Positions 1 through 8,075 of a DNA stretch of 64,000 bases are shown piece by piece (position 1 is the stretch's first letter; every line of letters starts with the position of its first letter). A program made the translations under genes and the position numbers. The notes below the pieces were generated by a model, which searched no databases, had not been told where the DNA came from, and saw nothing but the letters and a program-made list of their open reading frames with translations. Source of the DNA: Burkholderiaceae bacterium 16 (GTDB lineage: Bacteria > Pseudomonadota > Gammaproteobacteria > Burkholderiales > Burkholderiaceae); contig JYOD01000107.1 in the NCBI GenBank assembly GCA_000955785.1, positions 53,208 to 117,207 of the forward strand, given 5' to 3'.

Positions 1-1
1 G

Positions 2-247
2 AACTCACGGGTGCTCTGCGAAACCCCGCTGAGCCTGGCCGTCGAGAAATCGGCCCAGCTCTGTGCCCTGCTCTTCCTGGCCCGTGACAATGCCGAATCC
101 GGCGTCTTCGGCGACCTGAACCCGGAGATCCAGTGCCGCGTGCTGACGCTGGCTGCCGGGCTGGCACATGAAACGCTGGTGTTGAGCGAACTGGCCGCGC
201 GGTGTGAGGCCGGTGACATCAACGAGGCCCGCACGCCAACGGCGTAA
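2..247 (+). CDS. C-terminal part of an unrecognised small protein (5' end at or beyond window edge)
   Basis: An open frame runs from the window edge to TAA at 245-247. A GTG at 11 could start a 78-residue protein, but the frame stays open to the edge, so the real start may lie outside. Codon third positions are strongly G/C, as in neighbouring genes, which supports coding. The product is rich in Leu, Ala and Glu, looks helical, and has no signal peptide or membrane segment. I recognise no family. A hairpin follows the stop directly. The long antisense frame over the same bases looks like a shadow. Confidence 0.5.
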   Translation, partial: NSRVLCETPLSLAVEKSAQLCALLFLARDNAESGVFGDLNPEIQCRVLTLAAGLAHETLVLSELAARCEAGDINEARTPTA

Positions 248-256
248 CCATGCGGT

Positions 257-281
257 GGGAGCCGGCTGCAAGTTGGCTCCC
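257..281 (+). terminator. Hairpin after the first gene
   Basis: GGGAGCC (257-263) and GGCTCCC (275-281) form a perfect 7-bp stem with an 11-base loop, 10 bases after the stop at 247. There is no T-run, so termination is inferred from position only. Confidence 0.4.
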
Positions 282-342
282 GCAAGCGCTCCGGGGCGCC
301 TGCCGCCCACAGCGATAGATGCTTGTCCAGTAGCAACTTCAT
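282..342 (-). pseudogene. Remnant of a VapC-type PIN toxin, first ~20 codons only
   Basis: Read on the minus strand from ATG at 342, the translation begins MKLLLDKHLSLWAAG, the classic start of a PIN-domain VapC (family pattern MKLLLDTHLxLWAAG) including the first catalytic Asp. The usual Thr after it is Lys. Resemblance stops after about 20 residues, where the hairpin and end of the gene on the other strand begin, so at least 100 residues with the remaining acidic residues are missing. The ATG overlaps the antitoxin stop in an ATGA arrangement, as in intact toxin-antitoxin operons. It cannot encode an active nuclease. Confidence 0.7.
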
Positions 343-583
343 GCGTCGCCGCCGAAAAGCCGTTCGATCTCGGGGGCTCCCATCCGGTCAAAATCGTCCG
401 GCACGGTGACCTGGCCGGCCATGAAACCCAGCCGTTTCACCTGGCCGGCCTCTGGCGCGTTTAGCGGAACCACCTTCACGAGTGGCTTGCCGGCCTTGGC
501 AATCACGAACGGATCCCCCTCGCTGCCTGCTCGACGAGTCGCGAAAGATGCCTCTTCGCCTCATGGAGGTCGATGGTTTGCAT
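339..583 (-). pseudogene. Frameshifted Phd/YefM-family antitoxin
   Basis: ATG at 583 opens MQTIDLHEAKRHLSRLVEQAARG, a typical Phd/YefM antitoxin N-terminus, but this frame stops after about 26 codons. The rest of the antitoxin continues in another frame to TGA at 339-341 (VIAKAGKPLVKVVPL, then RLGFMAGQ and FDRMGAPEIERLFGG). The break falls at a run of five C (515-519; G on the coding strand); one more G would restore an 81-residue protein. The downstream toxin is truncated, so the frameshift looks like real decay, although an assembly error at the homopolymer is possible. Confidence 0.75.
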
Positions 584-913
584 ATCGGTCCAGCTAAGCA
601 AAGTCTTGTGCGCTAAGTCAAATTGAAGAGGGACACAATGTGCACCGCGCCATACAGCGGTCGGTCACTTGTCGTCCTCGCCCCGGCAGGGATCACAACA
701 TTCCTCACGCCCGCAACTTTAGCCACGGCTCACTGCAAACAGCGGCTGGCTGCCCGATTGCGTGCGGCCAACGGACCTGTCGACCTCGAATTCGCTTCCC
801 GTTATGAGGCAGGCACAGGGGCAGTTACAATACTGTCCTTCGCCGCCTAGCGCGGCACGGTCTCCGCATTCAACGCACCCGCCGCCGCGCCCTCGCCGCG
901 AGGCGCACCCGCC
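584..913. other. Intergenic region upstream of serB, no gene seen
   Basis: These 330 bases hold only short open frames without family resemblance. TACAAT (826-831), about 80 bases before serB, is a possible -10 element, but I see no convincing -35 box. Confidence 0.4.
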
Positions 914-1768
914 ATGCCCCTGATCCTGCAAAGCCTCGCCCCGCTCGCCTCCGCCGACATCGATGCCATCCGCACGCTTGCCCACGCGCCTTCCCTCGCG
1001 CTGCGTGACGAAACCGTGGCAACGGCCAGCGACAGCGGACCACTGACGCCCGCCCTGCGTGAAGCGCTCGACGCCTACTGCGCCCCCCGTGCCATCGACT
1101 GGGCCATCGTGCCCGCCGGCCGCAAGCTCTCGGATTTCAAGCTGGTGGCGATGGATATGGACTCCACGCTGATCACCATCGAGTGCATCGATGAGATCGC
1201 CGATTTCTGCGGCCTCAAGGCCGAGGTCTCGGCCATCACCGAAGCCGCCATGCGCGGCGAGATCACCGACTTCAACGAAAGCCTGCGCCGCCGCGTGACC
1301 CTGCTCAAGGGGTTGGACGCCAGCGTGCTGGACCGCGTGTACGAAGAGCGCCTGCGCCTGTCGCCCGGCGCGGAAAACATGCTGCAGACCGTGCAGGCCC
1401 TGGGCATGCGCACCCTGCTGGTATCGGGCGGTTTCGTGCATTTCACCGAGAAGCTCAAGCCTCGGCTGAAACTCGATGTCGCCCGCGCGAATACGCTGGA
1501 GATCATTGACGGCAAGCTCACCGGCCAGGTGCTGGGCGAGATCGTCAATGCCGACGTCAAGGCCCGCACGGTGCAGGAAGTGTGCGCGCAGATCGGCGTG
1601 GAGCCGTCCCAGGCCATCGTCATGGGCGATGGCTCCAACGATCTCAAGATGATGGCCGTGGCCGGCCTGTCGGTGGCCTTCCGGGCCAAGCCGGTGGTGC
1701 GCGCGCAGGCAAGCGTTGCGTTCAACCACGTCGGGCTGGACGGCTTGCTGCAACTGTTTCCGCATTAA
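914..1768 (+). CDS. serB: Phosphoserine phosphatase SerB
   Basis: Hydrolyses O-phospho-L-serine to serine, the last step of the phosphoserine route, in the cytoplasm. The 284-residue protein is a HAD-family phosphatase: the nucleophile motif DMDST is at 81-85, the motif II Ser is in SGGF near 171, and the metal-binding GDGSND is at 238-243. The first 75 residues form the variable N-terminal region of the longer proteobacterial SerB type. ATG at 914 gives the usual length; the ribosome-binding site is weak. It stands alone, converging on metC with a shared hairpin between the two. Confidence 0.95.
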   Translation: MPLILQSLAPLASADIDAIRTLAHAPSLALRDETVATASDSGPLTPALREALDAYCAPRAIDWAIVPAGRKLSDFKLVAMDMDSTLITIECIDEIADFCGLKAEVSAITEAAMRGEITDFNESLRRRVTLLKGLDASVLDRVYEERLRLSPGAENMLQTVQALGMRTLLVSGGFVHFTEKLKPRLKLDVARANTLEIIDGKLTGQVLGEIVNADVKARTVQEVCAQIGVEPSQAIVMGDGSNDLKMMAVAGLSVAFRAKPVVRAQASVAFNHVGLDGLLQLFPH

Positions 1769-1787
1769 ATGACCAAGTGACCAAGTG

Positions 1788-1822
1788 ACGGGCCGCCCCG
1801 GATCATGTCCGGCGCGGCCCGT
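1788..1822. terminator. Shared hairpin between convergent serB and metC
   Basis: ACGGGCCGC (1788-1796) pairs with GCGGCCCGT (1814-1822), and inside it CCGGA pairs with TCCGG around a 5-base loop, with one C-C mismatch between the two stems. It lies between the convergent stops at 1768 and 1829 and has no strong T-run on either side. Just before it the octamer GACCAAGT occurs twice in tandem. Confidence 0.55.
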
Positions 1823-1828
1823 TCCATG

Positions 1829-3055
1829 TCATGCCACCAGTTGCGACTCCATCGCGCCGCGCAAGTCGGCGATCAGGTCGCGGGTATCCTCCAGCCCGAT
1901 ATAGAGGCGTACCAGTTCGCCGGCGTTCTGCCAGCTCGCCGGCGGCCAGCTGCCCTGGGGACGCATGGTCTGGACGTGATACGGCACCGCCAGGCTGTGC
2001 GCTCCGCCCCACGACCAGCCGATCGCGAACAGCCGCAGCGCCTCGACAAAGGCATCGACCTGGGACCGCGTATAGCGCGCATGCAGCACGATCGAGAACA
2101 AGCCGGTGGCGCCGCTGAAATCGCGCCGCCAGAAGTCATGTCCCGGACAGTCCGGCAAGGCCGGGTGCAGGACCTTGACCACCTCCGGGCGCTGGCAGAG
2201 CCATTCGGCCACTTCGCGCGCGGCGCGGTCGTGTGCCGCGAGCCTGACCGGCATGCTCGGCAGCGAGCGCAGCACCAGGTAGCAATCGTCCGCCGACACG
2301 CCCCAGCCCATCAGCATGCGGGCACGCCTGAGGCGGTCGTGGAGCTTTTCGTCGCGGGTCAGCACGGCGCCCATCAGCACGTCGCCGCCGCCCGACTGGT
2401 ATTTGGTCAGCGCTTGCACCGAGATGTCGATGCCCTTGTCGAAGGGCCGGAAATAGACGCCCGCCGACCAGGTGTTGTCGATCGCGGTCAGCACGCCACG
2501 CGCCTTCGCCGCAGCCACGATGGCCTCCGTGTCGGGCAATTCCATCGTCACCGACCCCGGCGACTCCATCCAGATCAGGCGGGTATTGGGGCGGATCAGG
2601 CCGGCAATCCCGGCGCCGATCATCGGATCGTAATAGCGGACCGACACGCCGAAGTCCCGCGCCAGCCATTCGCCGTGGTCGCGGTTAGGGCCGTAGACGT
2701 TGTCCGGGACCAGCACGTCATCGCCCGACTTGACCAGGGCGAAATACACCTGCGAGATAGCGGCGAGGCCGGATGGCAGCAGCAGCGTCTTGCGCGCGCC
2801 CTCGATCAGCGCCAGATGCTGGCACAGCGCCTCGCTGGTGGGCGTGGCATGCAGGCCGTAGCGCCAGTAGGTCGTGGCGCCGTCGCCGTGTGCGCGCAAC
2901 TCCGCCAGGTTGCGGAAGACCACGGTGGAGCCGCGATGCGTGGGAGGGGAAAACGAAGCGAAGCCGGGTGCGATATCCAGTTCGGGCTGGACAGCCACGG
3001 TCTGCAGGTAGGCGGGTTGGGCAGCGGACTTCTCGGGAGGCTGGCGGTCGGACAC
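1829..3055 (-). CDS. metC: Cystathionine beta-lyase MetC
   Basis: Cleaves cystathionine to homocysteine, pyruvate and ammonia in methionine synthesis. The 408-residue protein is a Cys/Met-metabolism PLP enzyme: substrate and cofactor residues in YGLHATPT near 66-73, SGLAAI near 95-100, the Asp that contacts the PLP ring in AIDNTW (193), and the PLP lysine in LTKYQSGGG (218). The insert WSAGVYFRPFDKGIDIS is typical of the proteobacterial MetC group rather than MetB. It lies 105 bases downstream of a small secreted-protein gene on the same strand. Confidence 0.92.
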   Translation of the reverse strand: MSDRQPPEKSAAQPAYLQTVAVQPELDIAPGFASFSPPTHRGSTVVFRNLAELRAHGDGATTYWRYGLHATPTSEALCQHLALIEGARKTLLLPSGLAAISQVYFALVKSGDDVLVPDNVYGPNRDHGEWLARDFGVSVRYYDPMIGAGIAGLIRPNTRLIWMESPGSVTMELPDTEAIVAAAKARGVLTAIDNTWSAGVYFRPFDKGIDISVQALTKYQSGGGDVLMGAVLTRDEKLHDRLRRARMLMGWGVSADDCYLVLRSLPSMPVRLAAHDRAAREVAEWLCQRPEVVKVLHPALPDCPGHDFWRRDFSGATGLFSIVLHARYTRSQVDAFVEALRLFAIGWSWGGAHSLAVPYHVQTMRPQGSWPPASWQNAGELVRLYIGLEDTRDLIADLRGAMESQLVA

Positions 3056-3160
3056 GGCGATTCCTTGTCTGGCAATGACTCGATGAACGCTCGAGCTTAC
3101 CAGTAATCGGGGGCGTGTTGGCTTGCGTGCGCCTTACCCGGCGCTATCCGCCCCGCTCTC

Positions 3161-3814
3161 TCAGCGGCCGGAAATCGACGATTTCGGCGACGGCGGCGCG
3201 TAGGTAATGCCGCTGTTGGGGGTCATGTCGAAGGGCGGGATCACCAGCACGCCCAAAGGCCGGATCATGAAGGGCAGCACGATGGCCGGGTTGACGGGGT
3301 CGGTCCAGTTGCCATGAACCACGCCGGCGCCGTCGATGGTGCCTTCCCAATTGCCAGTGACGTGCGTGCCGTCATTGGACTCTTCCATCAGGAAGGCGCC
3401 GTTTTCATATTCGCCGGCCAGCAGGCGCACGCCGCCGGCGCGGCCGACGCTGTACTCGCCATGCACGCTGTCGCGCTCGTCGGGCTTGGGCCCGAGCCGC
3501 AGGCGCACCGGCTGGTCGCCGAGCGTGCCCACGTAGACCGGTAATGACGCGTATTCGGGACGCGGCGCCAGCGCCTTGGGCGCCGCGCCGGTGGAAAGCT
3601 GGGTGCCGCGTTTCGACTCACCCTCGCGGATCGCCTGGTTGATACCGAAGCCCTCTGGGCTGCCCGCACTATCGCCGGCAGTGCCGGCGCCGGGCGTGCC
3701 CGTGGACAGCTCGGTACCGCCGGCGGCCAGCGCGGCGCCCGCCAGCGTTGCCGCTGCCAGTCCGGTTGCCAGTGACAGGGAAACGGACCGGGACAAAGTC
3801 GCTACGCGCCGCAA
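3161..3814 (-). CDS. Predicted secreted protein of unknown function
   Basis: I place the start at TTG 3814, preceded by GAGG, 13 bases after the bktB stop. This gives about 217 residues beginning with a signal peptide: two Arg, a hydrophobic Leu/Ala core, then ALAAGG as a likely cleavage site near residue 30. A longer frame opening at 3892 would overlap bktB and push the signal peptide inside. The mature part has a Gly/Thr/Ser-rich stretch and a beta-rich region (LGDQPVRLRLGPK, VHGEYSVG, VTGNWEGTIDG) resembling small lipocalin-like folds. I do not recognise a family. Spacing suggests co-transcription with bktB. Confidence 0.65.
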   Translation of the reverse strand: MRRVATLSRSVSLSLATGLAAATLAGAALAAGGTELSTGTPGAGTAGDSAGSPEGFGINQAIREGESKRGTQLSTGAAPKALAPRPEYASLPVYVGTLGDQPVRLRLGPKPDERDSVHGEYSVGRAGGVRLLAGEYENGAFLMEESNDGTHVTGNWEGTIDGAGVVHGNWTDPVNPAIVLPFMIRPLGVLVIPPFDMTPNSGITYAPPSPKSSISGR

Positions 3815-3827
3815 GTCAGCCTCGGAT

Positions 3828-5012
3828 TCAGATACGCTCGAAGATGGCCGCAATACCCTGGCCGCCGCCGATGCACATGGTGACCAGTGCATAGCGGCCT
3901 TGCACCCGCTGCAACTCGTACAGCGCCTTGACGGTGATCAGCGCGCCGGTGGCGCCGATCGGGTGGCCCAGTGAGATGCCCGAACCGTTCGGATTGACCT
4001 TGGCCGGATCCAGCCCGAGCGCCTTGGTGACAGCGCAGGCTTGCGCGGCAAAGGCTTCGTTGGCTTCGATCACGTCGAGGTCCGCCACGGTCAGGCCGGC
4101 ACGCTCCAGCGCCTTCTTCGTGGCCGGCACGGGGCCGATGCCCATGGTCTTGGGATCGACGCCGGCGTGGGCGTAGGAAACCAGGCGGGCCAGCGGCTTG
4201 AGGCCGCGCTTCTCGGCCTCGGCACGCTCCATCAGCACCACGGCGGCAGCGGCGTCGTTCAGGCCCGAGGCGTTGCCCGCGGTGACCGTGCCGTTTTCCT
4301 TCACGAAAACCGGCTTGAGCTTGGTCATGTCTTCCAGGACTGCGTCGTGGCGCACATGCTCGTCGGTGTCGAAGGTGACGTCGCCCTTGCGGCCCTTCAG
4401 CGTGACCGGCAGGATCTGGTCCTTGAAGTGGCCGGCACGGATGGCTGCCGAGGCGCGGCGATGGGACTCCAGCGCGGCCTCGTCCTGCTGGCCGCGGCTG
4501 ATGTCGTATTCCTTGGCCACGTTCTCGGCGGTGACGCCCATGTGGATCCCGTGGAAGGGATCGTGGAGCGCACCCAGCATCATGTCGAGCATCTTGGCGT
4601 CGCCCATGCGCGCGCCCCAGCGGGCCGATTGCGCCAGGTAGGGAGCACGGCTCATGCTCTCCGCCCCGCCGCCGATGGCCACATCGGTATCGCCCAGCAT
4701 AATGGTCTGCGCGGCGCTGACAATGGCCTGCAGGCCCGAGCCGCACAGGCGGTTGACGGTCAGTGCCGGCGCGTCGATCGTGACGCCGCCCTCCACTGCC
4801 GCCACGCGGCCGAGGTACATGTCCCTGGGCTCGGTCTGGATGACGTTGCCGAACACCACGTGGCCTACGTCATCGCCGCTGACCTGCGCGCGGGCCAGCG
4901 CCTCACGCACGACCATGGCGCCCATCTGGGTCGGGGAAAGATCCTTCAGGCTGCCGCCAAAGGTACCGATTGCGGTCCGGACACCGCTCACCACCACCAC
5001 TTCACGTGTCAT
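3828..5012 (-). CDS. bktB: Beta-ketothiolase BktB
   Basis: Condenses acetyl-CoA with acetyl-CoA or propionyl-CoA, supplying 3-ketovaleryl-CoA for PHBV and other short-chain acyl units. The 394-residue thiolase has the nucleophile Cys90 (RLCGSG), His350 (GHPIGATG) and Cys380 (CIGGGQG). The protein matches C. necator BktB, as I recall it, almost along its whole length, including the start MTREVVVVSGVRTAIGTFGG. ATG at 5012 follows AGGAGA at good distance; a longer in-frame extension to 5066 would run through the promoter. In C. necator bktB also lies a few genes from phaCAB, as here. Confidence 0.95.
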   Translation of the reverse strand: MTREVVVVSGVRTAIGTFGGSLKDLSPTQMGAMVVREALARAQVSGDDVGHVVFGNVIQTEPRDMYLGRVAAVEGGVTIDAPALTVNRLCGSGLQAIVSAAQTIMLGDTDVAIGGGAESMSRAPYLAQSARWGARMGDAKMLDMMLGALHDPFHGIHMGVTAENVAKEYDISRGQQDEAALESHRRASAAIRAGHFKDQILPVTLKGRKGDVTFDTDEHVRHDAVLEDMTKLKPVFVKENGTVTAGNASGLNDAAAAVVLMERAEAEKRGLKPLARLVSYAHAGVDPKTMGIGPVPATKKALERAGLTVADLDVIEANEAFAAQACAVTKALGLDPAKVNPNGSGISLGHPIGATGALITVKALYELQRVQGRYALVTMCIGGGQGIAAIFERI

Positions 5013-5044
5013 TTTGTGTCTCCTGGGCTGATGTTGCAGCGCAC

Positions 5045-5079
5045 AGTATAACGGTGTGCCGCACAAAACGAACGATCGT
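5045..5079 (-). promoter_or_regulatory. Possible bktB promoter with an ACGATCGT palindrome
   Basis: On the minus strand TATACT (5045-5050) is a good -10 box, with TTCGTT (5067-5072) 16 bases upstream as a poor -35. The palindrome ACGATCGT (5072-5079) overlaps the -35, where an operator for a TetR-type regulator would be expected. Confidence 0.35.
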
Positions 5080-5115
5080 ACTTTTACCTATCGCAGCGCA
5101 CGGACCTTGCCTGGC

Positions 5116-6495
5116 TCAGACCTCGCCCCAGAGGTCGTGGCCATCGGCGCCGGTGATCTTCACCGAGACGAATTCCCCGACCTTGTAGCGCGGCGAGCCC
5201 TGCGCCGGCGGGTCGATATAAACCAGGCCGTCGATTTCCGGCGCGTCAGCCGAGGAACGGCCGATGCCGCCATCCTGGTTGACCTCGTCGACCAGCACGC
5301 GCAGGGTCTGGCCGACCTTGCGCTGCAGCCGCCGCGCGGACACTTCCTCCGCCACTTCCATGAAGCGCGCGCGGCGCTCTTCGCGGACCTCGTCGGGCAA
5401 GGCGCCCGGCAGGTCGTTGGCGGTGGCGCCCTCTACGGGCGAATAGGCAAAGCAGCCCACGCGGTCCAGTTCGGCCTCGGCGATAAAGTCCAGCAACGTC
5501 TGGAATTCTTCCTCCGTCTCACCGGGGAAGCCCGCGATAAAGGTGCTGCGGATGGTCAGTTCGGGGCAGATCTCGCGCCAGGCCCGGATGCGGTCCATGG
5601 TCTTCTCGGCATTGGCCGGGCGCTTCATGCGCTTGAGCACGTCCGGGTGGGCGTGCTGCAACGGCACATCCAGGTAAGGCAGCACATGGCCTTGCGACAT
5701 CAGCGGAATGATCTCGTCGACGTGCGGGTACGGGTACACGTAATGCAGGCGGACCCAGGCGCCGTACCTGGCGGCGAGTTCGCCCAGCGCCGCGACCAGT
5801 TCGGTCATGCGCGTCTTGAGCGGGCGGCCATCCCAGAAGCCAGTGCGGTACTTCACATCCACGCCGTACGCGCTGGTGTCCTGCGAGATCACCAGCAGTT
5901 CCTTGACGCCGGACTTGAACAGGTTCTCGGCTTCCAGCATGACTTCCGCCACCGGGCGCGAGACCAGGTCGCCGCGCATCGAAGGGATGATGCAGAAAGA
6001 GCAACGATGGTTGCAGCCCTCGGAAATCTTCAGGTAAGCGTAGTGCTTGGGCGTGAGCTTGATCCCGGCGGCCGGCACCAGGTCGAGGAACGGGTCATGG
6101 GGCTTGGGCAGGTGCGTGTGCACGGCCTGCATCACCTCGCCCAGCGCATGCGGGCCGGTCACGGCCAGCACCTTAGGGTGGACGGAGGTGATGATGTCCT
6201 CGCCCGCCGCGTTCTTCTTGGCGCCAAGGCATCCGGTAACGATGACCTTGCCGTTTTCGGCGAGCGCCTCGCCGATTGCGTCCAGGCTTTCCTGCACCGC
6301 CTCGTCGATAAAGCCGCAGGTGTTGACGACCACCAGGTCGGCGCCGTCATAGGTGCCACTGATGGCATAGCCTTCGGCGCGCAGCTGGGTAATGATCTGC
6401 TCGGAATCCACAAGCGCCTTTGGACATCCAAGGCTCACGAATCCCACATTTGGAATATGGTCTTTATTAGTCGTTGATTCTGAAGGGTTTTTCAC
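5116..6495 (-). CDS. rimO: Ribosomal protein S12 methylthiotransferase RimO
   Basis: Radical-SAM enzyme that adds a methylthio group to the conserved Asp of ribosomal protein S12. The 459-residue protein has the N-terminal methylthiotransferase domain with Cys in SLGCPKA, NTCGF and VTGCLGAKK, the radical-SAM triad in CNHRCSFC, and a C-terminal TRAM domain ending near the stop. I choose GTG at 6495 because GGAAG lies 5 bases upstream; the frame is open to 6564 but has no site there. The start region sits within a 13-bp inverted repeat described separately. It is followed after 103 bases by bktB on the same strand. Confidence 0.9.
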   Translation of the reverse strand: MKNPSESTTNKDHIPNVGFVSLGCPKALVDSEQIITQLRAEGYAISGTYDGADLVVVNTCGFIDEAVQESLDAIGEALAENGKVIVTGCLGAKKNAAGEDIITSVHPKVLAVTGPHALGEVMQAVHTHLPKPHDPFLDLVPAAGIKLTPKHYAYLKISEGCNHRCSFCIIPSMRGDLVSRPVAEVMLEAENLFKSGVKELLVISQDTSAYGVDVKYRTGFWDGRPLKTRMTELVAALGELAARYGAWVRLHYVYPYPHVDEIIPLMSQGHVLPYLDVPLQHAHPDVLKRMKRPANAEKTMDRIRAWREICPELTIRSTFIAGFPGETEEEFQTLLDFIAEAELDRVGCFAYSPVEGATANDLPGALPDEVREERRARFMEVAEEVSARRLQRKVGQTLRVLVDEVNQDGGIGRSSADAPEIDGLVYIDPPAQGSPRYKVGEFVSVKITGADGHDLWGEV

Positions 6496-6514
6496 TGTTA
6501 CTTCCAAATGTGGG
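6443..6514 (-). promoter_or_regulatory. 13-bp inverted repeat enclosing the rimO ribosome-binding site and start
   Basis: TTCCAAATGTGGG (6502-6514) and CCCACATTTGGAA (6443-6455) are perfect reverse complements separated by 46 bases. In the mRNA the upstream arm includes the GGAA of the Shine-Dalgarno sequence, the loop carries the GTG start, and the downstream arm is codons 14-18. Folding would mask the ribosome-binding site, which suggests translational control, but this is inference. Confidence 0.5.
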
Positions 6515-6673
6515 GCGGGCGAGGCGGGACATGGCCGCCTGGCGGTACAAAGCCAATCGCGCATTTTAACCGCTCGCCAAAGTTTCTCGGCGCCTGATCC
6601 CCGACATGCCGCTGTAAACCTGTTGCAACCAGTCTCATCGCATCAATGCTCCAGCCTGCCCTGCGCGGCGGCG

Positions 6674-7654
6674 TCACATCCGCGCGGATGAAGTCCCCGG
6701 CATGTCCGCCAGGGCACGCTCAATCACGTCTTGAATCTCGAACGAGTCTTGCAGGCGCCGGATGGCCGCATGCAGCTCGGCAGCCTGCGGCCAGGTCCGC
6801 TTCAGATAGCTGAGCCACAATTTGACGCGTCCGTGCTCATGACGGCATTCGACACGGGCCTGCAACTTTTTCAAGTAGTCGGCAATGTGACGAAGCACGA
6901 GCGGCCATTCCTCGCCAGATGCCACCCTTTCCATCAGCCCGCGTATCCGCAAGGCTAGGAAAGGATCGGATACGGCGCCCCGCCCTATCATCACGTCGGC
7001 ACAGCCGCTGACAGCCCGGCAGCGCTCCCAGTCGGCGACCGTCCAGACTTCGCCGTTGGCAACGACAGGCACGTCCACGGCAGCATCGATACGCGCGATC
7101 CACTCCCAGTGGGCCGGCGGCCGGTAGCCATGGTCGCGCGTTCTGGCATGCACGACGAGGGAAGCCGCGCCGCCTTCCGCCAGCGCGGTGGCGCAGTCGA
7201 TCGCCAGCGAGGTATCGGACACGCCAAGCCGCATTTTTGCCGTTACGGCGATGCTGGCAGGCACCGCGGCGCGAACGGACGAAACGATCTGGTTCAGCAG
7301 TTCAGGTTCCGCCAGCAACATGGCCCCGCCACCGTGCCTGTTGACGACTTTGGCGGGACAACCGAAGTTCAGGTCGAGTCCATGCGGCGACAACGTCGCT
7401 GCCTGGGCGGCGTTCAGCGCCAGCCATTCAGGATCGCTCCCGAGCAACTGGATTACCATCGGCGTGCCGCCAGGGGTATGGCCTCCGTCGAGGATCTCGG
7501 GGGTGTCCCTCTCGTAGACGCGCTCGGGAAGCAGAGAGCCCGTCACCCTGACGAATTCGGACACACACCCGTCGTATCCGCCCGTGCCGGTCAGCACGTC
7601 GCGCAACACGTAGTCCGCAAGCCCTTCCATGGGGGCAAGAAACAGCCGGCTCAT
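6674..7654 (-). CDS. dusC: tRNA-dihydrouridine synthase, DusC type
   Basis: FMN-dependent reduction of uridine in the tRNA D-loop. The 326-residue protein opens with the Dus motif LAPMEGLAD and has the active-site Cys in LNFGCPAKVVNRHGGG, the FMN-binding segments AVTAKMRLG and VHARTRDHGY, VVANGEVW, and MIGRGAVSDPFL. The GYRPPAHWEWI segment and overall length point to the DusC (position 16) branch rather than DusA or DusB. It ends about 180 bases from the upstream end of rimO on the same strand. ATG at 7654 has little visible ribosome-binding site. Confidence 0.9.
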   Translation of the reverse strand: MSRLFLAPMEGLADYVLRDVLTGTGGYDGCVSEFVRVTGSLLPERVYERDTPEILDGGHTPGGTPMVIQLLGSDPEWLALNAAQAATLSPHGLDLNFGCPAKVVNRHGGGAMLLAEPELLNQIVSSVRAAVPASIAVTAKMRLGVSDTSLAIDCATALAEGGAASLVVHARTRDHGYRPPAHWEWIARIDAAVDVPVVANGEVWTVADWERCRAVSGCADVMIGRGAVSDPFLALRIRGLMERVASGEEWPLVLRHIADYLKKLQARVECRHEHGRVKLWLSYLKRTWPQAAELHAAIRRLQDSFEIQDVIERALADMPGTSSARM

Positions 7655-8075
7655 ACGAAAGCTGGCGCCGAAGGGTCGCGCTTATCCCGGCGAAATGCCG
7701 GAAAACCGGAAAACACGAAACCGGCCGCCGGAACGGGCCTGGCCTCGGCGGCAAGCACCTGGTGAATGTCCTGGATTTCGGAAGGCATTGGGATTCACGC
7801 TGTGCAGGCGAGTCCTCGATATGAATCGCCACATTTGAGAGGGGGTAGACGGCGCGATGATGCCGCGCGCCACCCGGATACGCGTGATTTTAACCGATCG
7901 CCCGGTCAGCAGACTTCAGCAGGATATGCGCGCCGGGCCGCAACGGGAACTTACGGTATTGCGCTTGCAGGCGGCACGTTCGGCGTCGGCACCTGCCCTG
8001 CCCCGCCTTGCGCGGGGTTTTTGGCTTTGTGGCGCTCGCCTGGCGGGACGCCCTGCTTAACGCGAAAGGCAGGAG
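7655..8075. other. 421-bp gap without a convincing gene
   Basis: Both flanking genes (dusC and the HigA-type gene) read leftward, and no open frame here resembles a protein. A strong plus-strand terminator at 8001-8022 has no obvious gene to serve, so a small RNA transcribed rightward is possible. I see no clear promoter for it. Confidence 0.4.
8001..8022 (+). terminator. Intrinsic terminator on the strand opposite to the neighbouring genes
   Basis: CCCCGC (8001-8006) and GCGGGG (8012-8017) form a stem with a 5-base loop followed by TTTTT. The T-run is on the plus strand only, so it would end a rightward transcript. Confidence 0.6.

Noticed and set aside
719..1765. 348-codon frame opposite serB
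   Set aside because: Shadow of serB, rich in Gly, Arg and His, with no family motif.
7857..8060. 67-codon plus-strand frame between dusC and the HigA gene
   Set aside because: It runs through the intrinsic terminator at 8001-8022 and has no resemblance to a protein family.
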